Virus record (IMG/VR): IMGVR_UViG_3300031951_016635
Coordinates: 1-20,518 of that record
DNA length: 20,518 bases
Source: a virus
Direction: 5' to 3' (one strand)
Shown here: piece by piece, positions 8,478 to 16,399 of the stretch
How positions within the stretch are numbered: position 1 is the stretch's first letter
How the letters are laid out: each line of letters opens with the position of its first letter
Translations under genes and position numbers: made by a program
The notes under the pieces: generated by a model
The model's input: only the letters and a program-made list of their open reading frames with translations
Database searches by the model: none
Told to the model about the DNA's origin: nothing

Positions 8478-9214
8478 TGATTATAAGCGCAAGTTCAATA
8501 CAAGTTTCTGTTAAGAAAAAACAGAAGCAAAGTAGTGAAAATTATTTTGATATAAGAGAGGAAAATGCGGTTAGAATGTTTTTAACCGCATCTACTTTTG
8601 AGGAAAAAAATAAAATTTATAACGAATTTTTAAGATTTCCATTAGATAAAATGATATCTTCGATTATTAGAAGATATAAATTATATAGAAAAGATATGGA
8701 TTTTTATGAAATCCATACTGATACACATTCTTTTTTAATGACTAAAATCGATAAATTTAGTCCCTCGAAAGAAAAGAAAGCATATTCTTACTTTGGTACT
8801 ATTTGTAAGAATTATTTAATGGGTCAAATATTAAAAGACCAAAAAGAACAAAATCGTAAAATATCTTATGAAGATATTTCCGGTGATTTAGAAAACTCAC
8901 CGGAAATGATATATTATTTAGATATAGAACAACCTGAAGAAGTTAATTTGATTCCAATTTTAATTACCTATATTAAAGAGGTTCTTGAAGAAGGTGATTT
9001 GAATGAAAGTGAAATTAAATTAGGTTTATCTTTAGTTGAAATATTAGAAAATTACGAAACAATTTTTCCAGCAACTGATAATAATAAATTCAATAAAAAT
9101 GTGATATTATTATCTTTAAGGGAAATGACTAATATGTCAACAAAAGAAATTAGAGCGTCAATGAAAAAATACAAAAAAATCTATACCGCTTTAATACAAG
9201 TTACGCCAGATTAA
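8477..9214 (+). CDS. 55: T4 gp55-like RNA polymerase sigma factor for late genes
   Basis: A 245-residue protein resembling the gp55 family, the phage sigma factor that directs host RNA polymerase to late promoters with only a -10-like TATAAATA element. A sigma region 2-like segment spans about 45-125: FLRFPLDKMISSIIRRY, then FLMTKIDKFSPSKEKKAYSYFGTICKNYLMGQ, where 'F.p.kg.ka.sYfgtI.kNYl' is the most recognisable part. After an acidic linker, residues 205-240 (SLREMTNMSTKEIRASMKKYKKI) look like a helix-turn-helix. It is longer than T4 gp55 (185 residues). It is translationally coupled to the glycosyltransferase before it. It would serve the structural genes that follow and the capsid genes on the other strand. 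Confidence 0.78.
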   Translation: MIISASSIQVSVKKKQKQSSENYFDIREENAVRMFLTASTFEEKNKIYNEFLRFPLDKMISSIIRRYKLYRKDMDFYEIHTDTHSFLMTKIDKFSPSKEKKAYSYFGTICKNYLMGQILKDQKEQNRKISYEDISGDLENSPEMIYYLDIEQPEEVNLIPILITYIKEVLEEGDLNESEIKLGLSLVEILENYETIFPATDNNKFNKNVILLSLREMTNMSTKEIRASMKKYKKIYTALIQVTPD

Positions 9215-9221
9215 AAAATAA

Positions 9222-9242
9222 TACCAAAAATATTTATTGGTA
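9222..9242 (+). repeat. inverted repeat ending at a start codon
   Basis: TACCAA and TTGGTA form perfect 6-base arms around AAATATTTA, which is itself nearly palindromic. The last base of the right arm is the A of the ATG at 9242. The gap also holds TATTTATT at 9231-9238. This is the first real intergenic gap after the sugar and sigma unit, so it may carry a promoter or a translation-control hairpin; neither is shown. Confidence 0.45.
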
Positions 9243-9604
9243 TGACAAAACCAAAGAAAAAACAGATAAACTTCACACAAGAGTCAATTTTGGCACTTAT
9301 GCAAGAAATTTATAATGAACTTGTTGAACAGCGTTCGACCGCTATTCGTATTCAGAACAAGATGATTTCAATGATGAAGGAACCTGAAGATATGACATTA
9401 ATAGGTCCGGTAATTGAAAAACAACAAAAAATAATCAATGACTGTGTAGAGAAAAAATTAACTCTTTCTAAACTACAATCAAACATTTGGGAGAAAAGAA
9501 GTAATTCTGATGAAACTTTTGATATTACAACTATGGATGATGATATCTTACAAGGTTTAATTGATAAAGATATTGACTCGGATATTCAAAAATTTAAATT
9601 ATAA
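9242..9604 (+). CDS. small helical protein of unknown function
   Basis: A 120-residue protein not recognised by family. After a basic start (MTKPKKKQINF) comes a long predicted helix with heptad-like spacing (ESILALMQEIYNELVEQRSTAIRIQNKMISMMKE), then a second helix (PVIEKQQKIINDCVEKKLTLSKLQSNIWEKR). It ends in a very acidic tail, TTMDDDILQGLIDKDIDSDIQKFKL. It follows the late sigma gene by 27 bases, the first gap of that size in the plus-strand cluster. It overlaps the large structural-type gene downstream by one base (TAATG), suggesting late expression with it. It could be a chaperone, an assembly factor or a late-transcription partner; the sequence does not decide. Confidence 0.6.
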   Translation: MTKPKKKQINFTQESILALMQEIYNELVEQRSTAIRIQNKMISMMKEPEDMTLIGPVIEKQQKIINDCVEKKLTLSKLQSNIWEKRSNSDETFDITTMDDDILQGLIDKDIDSDIQKFKL

Positions 9605-11523
9605 TGGCTGAAGACATTAGAGAAGGTTTTAAAGAAAGTAAGGAAAGGACAAGAGCCATTAAAACTTTTACGCAAGTAAAAAGCGATTATGATAATTTTC
9701 TACAAAATCAAACTGATAGATTACAAAAAAAGGCGGACAGTATCCAAATTAATTTAGATTCGGCTGAAATATCAAGAAAAATTAAAGAAAAAGTTACAAA
9801 TTCTTTTGATGAATTAGTTGATTTAATTAGTCAAACAAATACTAACGCAACTTCAGATTATTTTATCCAAATATTAAAACAACAATTACAAAATTTACCA
9901 ACAATAATTACAAATATTTTACAAGAGTCAATGGAAAAAGCTCTTGGTTGTTCACAAGAACAAACTTATGAAACTAATCAAGAGCTTTTTATAAACGTTA
10001 GTGATATTGATTTATTTAAGCAGTTGGTAATTAGTCCTGACAGTTTTTTAGGTGCTTCAATATATGAAAAAAATCCTTATAATCCACTTACCACTCCAAG
10101 AAGTACAAATAGGTTTTTTTATGAATTAATTCAAACACCTTCAGTACAACAATCTTATTATGGATTATCGGGTCAGGAACTTTTTAAAATTTCTTATGAA
10201 ACTTTTGACGGGGTTAACCAAGGTGATTATTTCAAAATAATTTTAGTTGATAGAATTAATGCCCCAAACCGAGTTACAGATTTTATTATAGATTATCTTA
10301 AAACTTTAAAATTATTAGATTTTAATAACGCAATCACAAAAATTCTTGATTTAGTTTTGAGTATGTTTTCAGTACAATCAAATCCTGGTCCGTCAAAACT
10401 TAATGATTTAAAAAAGTTTACAAAATTAATTCAAAGAATATTAGGGATGTGTTTTGATTATAATCAAGAAATTGATGTAAGTGGTATTGCTAAATATCCC
10501 GAAAATGACGACACGTCTGATACATTTTTTGAATTTACCCCAAATGAAATATCACAAATAGAAAATGAAATTTCAATAATTCGAAATGGGTATGTGGAAT
10601 TCATAGATTGTAATAATTTACAATTACCTATAAATGATGTTCAATATGTCTTTGAAACAATCACAGAGGTTGATGATTCAGGAAGTAACATGAATAATAT
10701 ATTTGATGATGTTTATTTTAATCTATCAAATGATTCAAGATGGCAAATAAACGCTCTTCCAAAAGTTTCTTTTAATCAAGATATAATAAAAAACTTTGTG
10801 AATGGTGTTGTACAGTCAATTCTTTCACCAAAAGTCATTTTTCCTTTTGTTGTTATGACAAAAGCATTAACGTCTACCGCATCAAATTTGGGTGACTCAA
10901 TAGTTGAAAATTTAGAAGCTCAATCACCAGGATTAATGAGTTTTGCAAGAATTAATCGACGTTTTGTAATTGATGTAATTTCAAAAATAGGTGCTTTATT
11001 TGTAGAGGCGTTATTTGAACAATTAAAACAAGATATTTTAAAATTAGTCAGAAGTATTATTAAAGATTTGATTGCAAAAAAATTAAAAATGTCAAAATTA
11101 GCAATTCAATCTATTTTAGAAAATACTGAACAAATTATTAGAGGAACTATATCATTAGTTAATGATTTTAGAAGTTGTAAATCGTTACTAAATCAAATTT
11201 TATCGCTTCTAAAATTAATACCAACACCAAGAAAATATATTTTACAAACACCATTTTTATACTTAACTGAATATCTACCAGGTATTCTACCTGAAAAAGA
11301 AGTTATTGAATATATTGGTCAAATGCAAAAATTAGGAATACCTACGGGCCCGGGATTAAATGGTGAACCTGATATTGCAACAATTGAAAAATTAGCAATT
11401 TTCAATGCAACTTTCAACGAAAGAGCAAAAAATGGAAAAGTTGAAGGTGTTATAATTATGGAAACAATACCACCAACAGGATATCCAACAGGTAATATTA
11501 GAATCACAGGTAAACATTTTTAA
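9604..11523 (+). CDS. large helical protein, probable tail/baseplate structural component
   Basis: A 639-residue protein without a family I can name. The first 100 residues are charged helix (KESKERTRAIKTFTQVKSDYDN...). The middle has mixed structure with many Asn and Asp. Residues about 390-540 are hydrophobic helices (FVNGVVQSILSPKVIFPFVVMTKAL, KIGALFVEALFEQLKQDILKLV, IIKDLIAKKLKMSKL). The end is a Pro/Gly-rich extended tail, TIPPTGYPTGNIRITGKHF. There is no signal peptide, and the hydrophobic helices are broken by charges, so a soluble structural role seems likelier than a membrane one. It lies just before a gp5-like hub gene, which points to a tail tube, hub or baseplate part (inference from position). 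The neighbouring small gene starts one base after the stop. Confidence 0.6.
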   Translation: MAEDIREGFKESKERTRAIKTFTQVKSDYDNFLQNQTDRLQKKADSIQINLDSAEISRKIKEKVTNSFDELVDLISQTNTNATSDYFIQILKQQLQNLPTIITNILQESMEKALGCSQEQTYETNQELFINVSDIDLFKQLVISPDSFLGASIYEKNPYNPLTTPRSTNRFFYELIQTPSVQQSYYGLSGQELFKISYETFDGVNQGDYFKIILVDRINAPNRVTDFIIDYLKTLKLLDFNNAITKILDLVLSMFSVQSNPGPSKLNDLKKFTKLIQRILGMCFDYNQEIDVSGIAKYPENDDTSDTFFEFTPNEISQIENEISIIRNGYVEFIDCNNLQLPINDVQYVFETITEVDDSGSNMNNIFDDVYFNLSNDSRWQINALPKVSFNQDIIKNFVNGVVQSILSPKVIFPFVVMTKALTSTASNLGDSIVENLEAQSPGLMSFARINRRFVIDVISKIGALFVEALFEQLKQDILKLVRSIIKDLIAKKLKMSKLAIQSILENTEQIIRGTISLVNDFRSCKSLLNQILSLLKLIPTPRKYILQTPFLYLTEYLPGILPEKEVIEYIGQMQKLGIPTGPGLNGEPDIATIEKLAIFNATFNERAKNGKVEGVIIMETIPPTGYPTGNIRITGKHF

Positions 11524-11524
11524 T

Positions 11525-11722
11525 ATGTCAGAAAAAATAAAAGAAATATTAGTTGAATATAAATCCAAACCAAATAAAGATTTGGTTGTTGCATTAGATT
11601 TTTTATCAAAAGAATTTGACGAAACAAAAAAACTTGTTATTGAATTAACAAAAAAATTAGATAAAGTAGAATCAACATATAACAAAATTTTAAAAGAATA
11701 TGAGTCAAGACAGTCAATATGA
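11525..11722 (+). CDS. small coiled-coil protein
   Basis: A 65-residue, highly charged protein. Residues about 25-60 show heptad-like hydrophobic spacing (LDFLSKEFDETKKLVIELTKKLDKVESTYNKIL), typical of a single coiled coil. It starts one base after the preceding structural-type gene and overlaps the following baseplate-hub-like gene by 23 bases in another frame. That tight placement suggests a small partner or assembly protein of the tail region. No family is recognised. Confidence 0.6.
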   Translation: MSEKIKEILVEYKSKPNKDLVVALDFLSKEFDETKKLVIELTKKLDKVESTYNKILKEYESRQSI

Positions 11723-13319
11723 CCAACAAAAACATAGGATACTTTTTGGAGGAACTGTTATTGACAATTCTGACCCCGAGTTACGTGAAAGAATTAGAGT
11801 CAAACCGGACTGGGAAAAGTTTCAAGAAATAGTTTCATCATTAGAAGACGTTGTTATCAATGGAAAATCAGTTCTTAATGATGAAAAAACAGACATTAAA
11901 CAAGAGTTTTGGTATAAAGAATATCAAACACCAGCGTTTTCTGACCCATTTGTTTTTTTACCGTTTTTACCTGTTCAAGTAAACCTGACACCTGAAAACA
12001 ATGATTACGTCCATTTATTATATTATAACTGGGCGGAAAACCAAGGTAGAAAAAATCAATTTTACGTTAGAGGTCCAATATCTAACATAATGTCAATTCA
12101 AAAGGAAAATGCTAATCAAACAAGAAGTACTTTAGCAAGTGGACCTAATGTAAAAGGTGGTTTACCTTTAAAAAAAGTTGACGGAGAGTATTTCAATTCA
12201 CTTTCAAAAGGAGTGTTTGCAGAACCACAAGATTTTGCATTATATTCAAAAGGAAGGTCAGATATTATTTTAAAAGATAGTGAGGTTTTAATTAGGTCAA
12301 GAAAAACACCAATATTAAAGGCGAATGAATATCCAATAGTTAATACAAAAAGAACTTTTATTCAGTTATCCAACTTTGATACCCGAACAGTACCTGGAAC
12401 AAAAAAAACTATTACTCAAAATCAAGAAGTTTCTGAACAAATTAGAAAACTTGTTGAATATGAAATTTACTATGGTTTAGAAACACCTGAAGGTCCATTT
12501 TGGGGGAACGTTAACATTTATAATCTACCGGGTAGAGGTCCTGAAACTTTAACTACAAATTTTACACAACAATCAACTATAGAAGAAAATAACCTTTATA
12601 CTGATTTTTCTTATTCTTTTAGTGAAATTACAACCATGGCGGAAGTTGCTGAAATTATAAATAAAGTAATTTCAGGACTAAATGATGGTCAAATTAATTT
12701 GAATTATGGAGGTAACTCTAAAACGCTAAATGTTACAGATAGAAGATTTCCATTTTTTTATAGACCGTCATTGTCTTTCCAAAGAAAAAAAGTTAATGGT
12801 ACTGATATTGAAATAGATAATGTTAATACTCTAATTTCATTAATCCAATTCCCGAAGTCGCAAAAATTAACAACTCCTGGTGCGGGATTAATTTCTAAGA
12901 AAGGTAAATATGGTGTTGAAAAAACAACTAAAAGAATTTCTTACACTCCAAATAAAGTTGAAAATGGTGACTTTGGTTATGCGGTTTTAGGCTCTGAAAA
13001 AATATTCATAATATCAAATGAATCCCAAATATATAATGGAACAAAGGTAGAATTGAACAGTTCTGATGTATATGGTATAAATGAACCGACTTTATCAGGA
13101 AATTATTATAATTCAACAAATTCAATGGTAAGAGGTGAAGCACTTAAAGATTTGTTATCAAAAATGATTCGTTTTTTACTGAATCATAAACACTTATATC
13201 ATAGAGAACCACCATTCCGTTTGACACATGAAACAACCCCATTGAGTAAGGAAGAACTTAATCAAGAATGGAAACTTTTCGATACTAAAGTTTTAAATCA
13301 AAATATTCGTATAAATTGA
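11700..13319 (+). CDS. gp5-like baseplate hub protein with N-terminal OB-fold
   Basis: A 539-residue protein. Its N-terminus, ILFGGTVIDNSDPELRERIRVKPDW (about 14-38), matches the start of OB-fold domains in gp5/VgrG-type baseplate hub proteins ('f.G.V.dn.DP...GRvrV...'). It is followed by DPFVFLPFLPVQVNLTPENNDYVHLLYYN, where P-rich strands and 'dyV...f' fit the remainder of the barrel. No lysozyme domain is visible, unlike T4 gp5. The C-terminus (YGINEPTLSGNYYNSTNSMVRGEALKDLLSKMIRFLLNHKH) resembles the 'GE.L..Ll..i..fl..H.H' end seen in many phage baseplate OB proteins. It overlaps the coiled-coil gene by 23 bases. A central tail spike or hub role is likely; the long middle region is unassigned. 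Confidence 0.68.
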   Translation: MSQDSQYDQQKHRILFGGTVIDNSDPELRERIRVKPDWEKFQEIVSSLEDVVINGKSVLNDEKTDIKQEFWYKEYQTPAFSDPFVFLPFLPVQVNLTPENNDYVHLLYYNWAENQGRKNQFYVRGPISNIMSIQKENANQTRSTLASGPNVKGGLPLKKVDGEYFNSLSKGVFAEPQDFALYSKGRSDIILKDSEVLIRSRKTPILKANEYPIVNTKRTFIQLSNFDTRTVPGTKKTITQNQEVSEQIRKLVEYEIYYGLETPEGPFWGNVNIYNLPGRGPETLTTNFTQQSTIEENNLYTDFSYSFSEITTMAEVAEIINKVISGLNDGQINLNYGGNSKTLNVTDRRFPFFYRPSLSFQRKKVNGTDIEIDNVNTLISLIQFPKSQKLTTPGAGLISKKGKYGVEKTTKRISYTPNKVENGDFGYAVLGSEKIFIISNESQIYNGTKVELNSSDVYGINEPTLSGNYYNSTNSMVRGEALKDLLSKMIRFLLNHKHLYHREPPFRLTHETTPLSKEELNQEWKLFDTKVLNQNIRIN

Positions 13320-13320
13320 T

Positions 13321-13342
13321 ATTTATAAAAAAAAGTATAAAT
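13321..13342 (+). repeat. inverted repeat overlapping a start codon
   Basis: ATTTATA (13321-13327) and TATAAAT (13336-13342) are perfect 7-base arms around an A7G loop. The right arm covers the first two bases of the ATG at 13341. TATAAAT resembles the T4 late box but is too close to the start to act as a -10 element for this gene. It may act at the RNA level, or it may be an AT-rich coincidence. Confidence 0.4.
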
Positions 13343-14846
13343 GTCAATTCATCGTTCATATTTCAGTAGAAACAATACTATATTGTCTAACAGTTATGTT
13401 AATACAGGTAAATCACCTTATACACAACTATACTTTGGTTCCGCAGATAACGTAATTGCATCACCAGGATTTAGTCGTTTTATTTTTGATTTAGATTTAA
13501 GTTTACTTATTGAAAAAATTCAAAATAATACGATTTCAACAGGATGTACTGGTTTTTCAGGTATAACTCATACACTTAAAATGACAAATACATCATCTTT
13601 TGACAAAGAAGGATTGATGAATGAATTTACAAGTCAGGGTAGATTAAGAGCAACATCATTTGATTTAGTGTTGTTTAGAATACCTTTAACTTCAGGAAAT
13701 ACAGGTTCGGCTCAAAATTGGGATGAAGGTGTGGGATACGACTATTATGATGTACAAAGAACTTTAAATTCAAATAACGGTTTATTGTCACCAATCGCTT
13801 TACCACAAGATAAATCATATTCACAAAGACCATCAAATTGGTATCAAACAACAACATTAGATAATTGGTCTACAGAAGGGATTTATAATAATAGAAATAC
13901 AGGTTCTTCGGGTACTGTAAACTATTCGGCTTTAACAATAGTTGACACTCAACATTTTGAGTTTGGAAATGAGGATATTGAATTTGATATGACAAATGAA
14001 ATTAATCAAATCCTTACAGGTTCCACAACAGGATTTACAGGTTGGGGTGTTGCATTTTTACCTGAATTAGAAAATTTAACAGGTTTAACTGAAAACTATT
14101 CAGTTGGATTTTTCACAAGACATACACAGACATTTTATGAACCTTATTTAGAAACTACATATAATGATTTAGTTTTGGACGATAGAAATTCATTCTATTC
14201 AAATAATTCTAACAACTTATATCTTTATACGTATATTGATGGTAACCCAATTACTTTAGATGATTTACCTGTTGTAACAATAGAAAATAATATGGGAACA
14301 GTTGTGGGTACATATACTGCATGTACTACAACACAAGGGGTTTATGGTATAAATGTAAATTCATTAACTGCTACTACTCCTTGTATGTTTACAGATACTT
14401 GGTCAAATTTATCTTACAATAATATTGCGTTACCTGACGTGGTAAACGATTTAACTTTATTACCTTACAAGTTTGGGTTTTCGTTATCACCTAATAGTAA
14501 AGAACCTGACTTATATGGTTTTGATTTTTACGGTATCAAACAAGATGAAAAAGTTCTAAACACAGATATTCGTAGAGTCGGAGTTATAATCAAAAAGGCG
14601 TACACATCACAACAAATATTAACACCTGTAAGTTCATATTATAGAGTTTATGTGATGGAAGGGACAACTGAAGTAGAAGTCCAATCTTGGACACAAGTTA
14701 ACCGAAGCTCCAACGAATACTATTTCGTTTTTGATACAAGAGATAAAATCCCAAATGAATACAATGTCGACATAAAAGTATATTCTTCAGGTGAAGTTAA
14801 TACTTATAAAAAAACACTCACATTTCAAATAGTTAACAAAAAATGA
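13341..14846 (+). CDS. probable tail/baseplate beta-sandwich structural protein
   Basis: A 501-residue, Ser/Thr/Asn-rich, beta-strand-rich protein. Residues about 25-275 resemble the DNRLRE-type beta-sandwich seen in surface and carbohydrate-binding proteins: SRFIFDLDLSLL near the start, a repeated T-G-rich loop (STGCTGFSG and TGSTTGFTG), an internal 'FDMTNEINQIL' strand, and the closing YEPYLETTYND. The remainder, about 300-500, looks like further Ig-like strands (VTIENNMGTVVGTYTA, YVMEGTTEVEVQSW). There is no signal peptide. The gene follows the hub gene by 21 bases and overlaps the next start by ATGA. A fibre, adhesin or baseplate-appendage role is inferred from composition and position; the domain match is tentative. 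Confidence 0.58.
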   Translation: MSIHRSYFSRNNTILSNSYVNTGKSPYTQLYFGSADNVIASPGFSRFIFDLDLSLLIEKIQNNTISTGCTGFSGITHTLKMTNTSSFDKEGLMNEFTSQGRLRATSFDLVLFRIPLTSGNTGSAQNWDEGVGYDYYDVQRTLNSNNGLLSPIALPQDKSYSQRPSNWYQTTTLDNWSTEGIYNNRNTGSSGTVNYSALTIVDTQHFEFGNEDIEFDMTNEINQILTGSTTGFTGWGVAFLPELENLTGLTENYSVGFFTRHTQTFYEPYLETTYNDLVLDDRNSFYSNNSNNLYLYTYIDGNPITLDDLPVVTIENNMGTVVGTYTACTTTQGVYGINVNSLTATTPCMFTDTWSNLSYNNIALPDVVNDLTLLPYKFGFSLSPNSKEPDLYGFDFYGIKQDEKVLNTDIRRVGVIIKKAYTSQQILTPVSSYYRVYVMEGTTEVEVQSWTQVNRSSNEYYFVFDTRDKIPNEYNVDIKVYSSGEVNTYKKTLTFQIVNKK

Positions 14847-15358
14847 AAAAACTTATAATATCTGAAAATGAATATGTAAAACTTTTAAAGTTTTTACTGT
14901 CAGAAAACATGGAACCAGGTGAAGTTCAAATTGACAAAATTCTTGACAAAATAAGTGAATTCGGAATGGAATCAATTACACCTGAAGAAAGAAAAACATT
15001 AGAAGATTTTTCAAAGGGAATTGTCCCACAAGAACCTGAAGAAAAAGAAGATTTTATTGATAGAAGCAGTGACTTATGGGTTTTTGAATTTCCAGGTATG
15101 CCAACTTTCAGATTTAGGTATGAATCAACTATGAATGATGAGAATGAAATAATTCATACAGGTTATTTAACTGTAGATAATAATGATTACTACGGTGAAA
15201 TTTACTGTGACAAAGATGGGAATTTTAGTGTTGCAGATTTCGAAAATACCACTGAAGGAACCAACTTGTTTGAAGATTTTGAAGGATTGGAGCACGATAT
15301 AGAAGTGTTTTTAGATGTTGTCTGTAATGACCTAAAAGAAGATGATATGACCGTATAA
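14843..15358 (+). CDS. acidic protein with possible cleaved N-terminal head-targeting segment
   Basis: A 171-residue acidic protein of unknown family. It begins with an amphipathic helix, MKKLIISENEYVKLLKFLLSEN, in which L19-S20-E21 fits the (L/I)-x-E rule of T4-type prohead protease. A linker (ITPEERKTLEDFSKG, PQEPEEKED) leads to a compact C-terminal domain from about 75 (WVFEFPGMPTFRFRYES, TGYLTVDNNDYYGEIYCDKDGNFS), probably mostly beta. It is coupled to the preceding structural gene by an ATGA overlap, and the next gene starts one base after its stop. It may be an internal or minor virion protein (inference). Confidence 0.6.
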   Translation: MKKLIISENEYVKLLKFLLSENMEPGEVQIDKILDKISEFGMESITPEERKTLEDFSKGIVPQEPEEKEDFIDRSSDLWVFEFPGMPTFRFRYESTMNDENEIIHTGYLTVDNNDYYGEIYCDKDGNFSVADFENTTEGTNLFEDFEGLEHDIEVFLDVVCNDLKEDDMTV

Positions 15359-15359
15359 T

Positions 15360-15815
15360 ATGAAAAATTTAGACGCACAAATTAAGAAAATTTTAAAAGA
15401 ACAATCTGACAGATATATGTTCTTCAGTAATCTTGAACAAATGAGAAGACAATGTGACCTATTGTTAGATTTAGAAAGAGATATGGTTGATTCTATTTTA
15501 GATAATGGACACGATTGGGCACAAGACCATATTGCTGAAGCTAAAAACAATTTAGACCAAGTATTTGATTTTTTAATGAATGAAACAAAAAAAGATGGTA
15601 TGGAATTGTCTATGAATATAGATGATAAAGATATGGTAATGTCTGAAGGTCGTAAAAAAACGGGAACTAAATTATGTGCTCGAGGTAAAGCGGCAGCAAA
15701 GGCCAAATTTGATGTGTACCCAAGTGCTTATTCGAATGGGTTCGCCGTCCAAGTTTGTAAGGGAAGTAAAGCAGGTTTAGATGGTAAAAGAAGGTGCTCA
15801 CCGCCTTATTGTTAA
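15360..15815 (+). CDS. protein with C-terminal basic YPSAY phage domain
   Basis: A 151-residue protein. The N-terminus, MKNLDAQIKKILKEQ, is a short basic helix ending in L12-K13-E14. The middle (20-92) is helical and acidic. From about 97 the protein switches to a basic module, GRKKTGTKLCARGKAAAKAKFDVYPSAYSNGFAVQVCKG, of the 'aakakF.vyPSAYang.a..v.kg' type found at the ends of various phage proteins, with Cys at 106, 133, 146 and 151. The function of that module is not established; its basic, Cys-bearing nature would suit nucleic acid or metal binding (inference). It is the last gene of the tail unit, and a weak U-rich hairpin follows. Confidence 0.62.
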   Translation: MKNLDAQIKKILKEQSDRYMFFSNLEQMRRQCDLLLDLERDMVDSILDNGHDWAQDHIAEAKNNLDQVFDFLMNETKKDGMELSMNIDDKDMVMSEGRKKTGTKLCARGKAAAKAKFDVYPSAYSNGFAVQVCKGSKAGLDGKRRCSPPYC

Positions 15816-15837
15816 AAATAGTAATTTTACTTTTTTT
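15814..15837 (+). terminator. weak AT-rich terminator
   Basis: A short stem (AGTA/TACT, flanked across one mismatch by A5/T5) is followed by nine T residues right after the stop at 15815. It has very little GC, so it would be a weak intrinsic terminator. Its position at the end of the structural run supports the call. Confidence 0.4.
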
Positions 15838-15859
15838 TTAAAAAAATTTACGTGTGTAT

Positions 15860-15879
15860 CCATATATTTATAAATATGG
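15860..15879 (+). repeat. inverted repeat containing the HNH gene start codon
   Basis: CCATAT (15860-15865) and ATATGG (15874-15879) are perfect arms around ATTTATAA. The right arm contains the ATG at 15876. The centre is also the palindrome ATATTTATAAATAT (15864-15877), which includes an exact TATAAATA. Pairing would hide the start codon in mRNA that reads through from upstream. Confidence 0.42.
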
Positions 15880-16361
15880 AAACACATAAGACCTGTAAAA
15901 TTTGTAATACAACAAAACCAATAGAAGAGTTTTATCAATCTCAACGAACATTAAAGTGTAAAATATGTTCATTGGAAATTTCAAAAAAATACAAAAAAGA
16001 AAAAAGAAAAGATATTGAATTTCGAAAAATTGAAGCCGATAAACAAAAAGAAAGAAGAGTTAGGTTATGGCAAAATACTTTAATACACGATTCTAAAAAT
16101 AGAGGTGTTGAACACACCTTAACCATTGATGACATTAATCAATTATTTCAAAAACAAAATGGGTTATGTTATTGGTTCAAAATTCCTTTAATACCCTCAA
16201 ATGACTCTAAACATCCACAACAACCTTCATTAGATAGATTAGATAGAACCAAAGGTTATACACTCGATAATGTGGTATTGACTTGTTATTCCGCAAACAT
16301 TGGGAGGAACGAAACTTCTGTAGAAGATTGGGAAAAATTTTTAATTTTGTTGTTTAGTTGA
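15876..16361 (+). CDS. HNH-family homing-type endonuclease
   Basis: A 161-residue protein from the ATG at 15876. A GTG at 15852 would add eight residues but has no support and lies before the palindrome. The N-terminus carries a zinc-finger-like pair, C7-x2-C10 and C28-x2-C31, with KPIEEFY between them, as in many phage HNH proteins. A basic helical linker follows. The HNH-like core has FQKQNGLCYWFKIPL, then HPQQPSLDRLDRTKGYTLDNVVLTCYSANIGRN, matching 'psiDRidn.kGYt.dNv.lvc...N'. Family members nick or cut DNA and often spread as free-standing homing genes. It sits alone between two 40-60-base gaps in the plus-strand run, consistent with later insertion. Confidence 0.8.
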   Translation: METHKTCKICNTTKPIEEFYQSQRTLKCKICSLEISKKYKKEKRKDIEFRKIEADKQKERRVRLWQNTLIHDSKNRGVEHTLTIDDINQLFQKQNGLCYWFKIPLIPSNDSKHPQQPSLDRLDRTKGYTLDNVVLTCYSANIGRNETSVEDWEKFLILLFS

Positions 16362-16380
16362 TTTTTTAATTTTATATTTG
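16350..16380 (+). promoter_or_regulatory. Bacteroidetes-type promoter candidate
   Basis: TTG (16350-16352), a 20-base spacer and TATATTTG (16373-16380) match the TTG / TAnnTTTG pattern of primary-sigma promoters in Bacteroidetes. It lies 19 bases before the ATG at 16400 and overlaps the end of the HNH gene. Chance matches are common in DNA this AT-rich. Confidence 0.4.
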
Positions 16381-16399
16381 TAGTCAAATCATAAATGAC

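Noticed and set aside
11319-11685. Minus-strand open frames across the junction of the 639- and 65-residue genes
   Set aside because: They overlap two well-packed plus-strand genes and show the Phe/Ser/Ile-rich bias of antisense translation.
11700-11722. Possible frameshift joining the coiled-coil gene to the hub-like gene
   Set aside because: The 23-base overlap could suggest it, but each protein has a natural start and end, and the hub protein's OB-fold begins soon after its own ATG. No slippery heptamer stands out.
15831-15850. T9A7 run as an origin or bent-DNA element
   Set aside because: Better explained as the U-tract of a weak terminator next to an AT-rich gap; nothing else supports an origin.
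15852-15875. GTG start giving the HNH protein eight extra residues (MCIHIFIN)
   Set aside because: The extra residues come from the AT-rich palindrome region, and the ATG at 15876 sits directly before the zinc-finger segment, as in related proteins.
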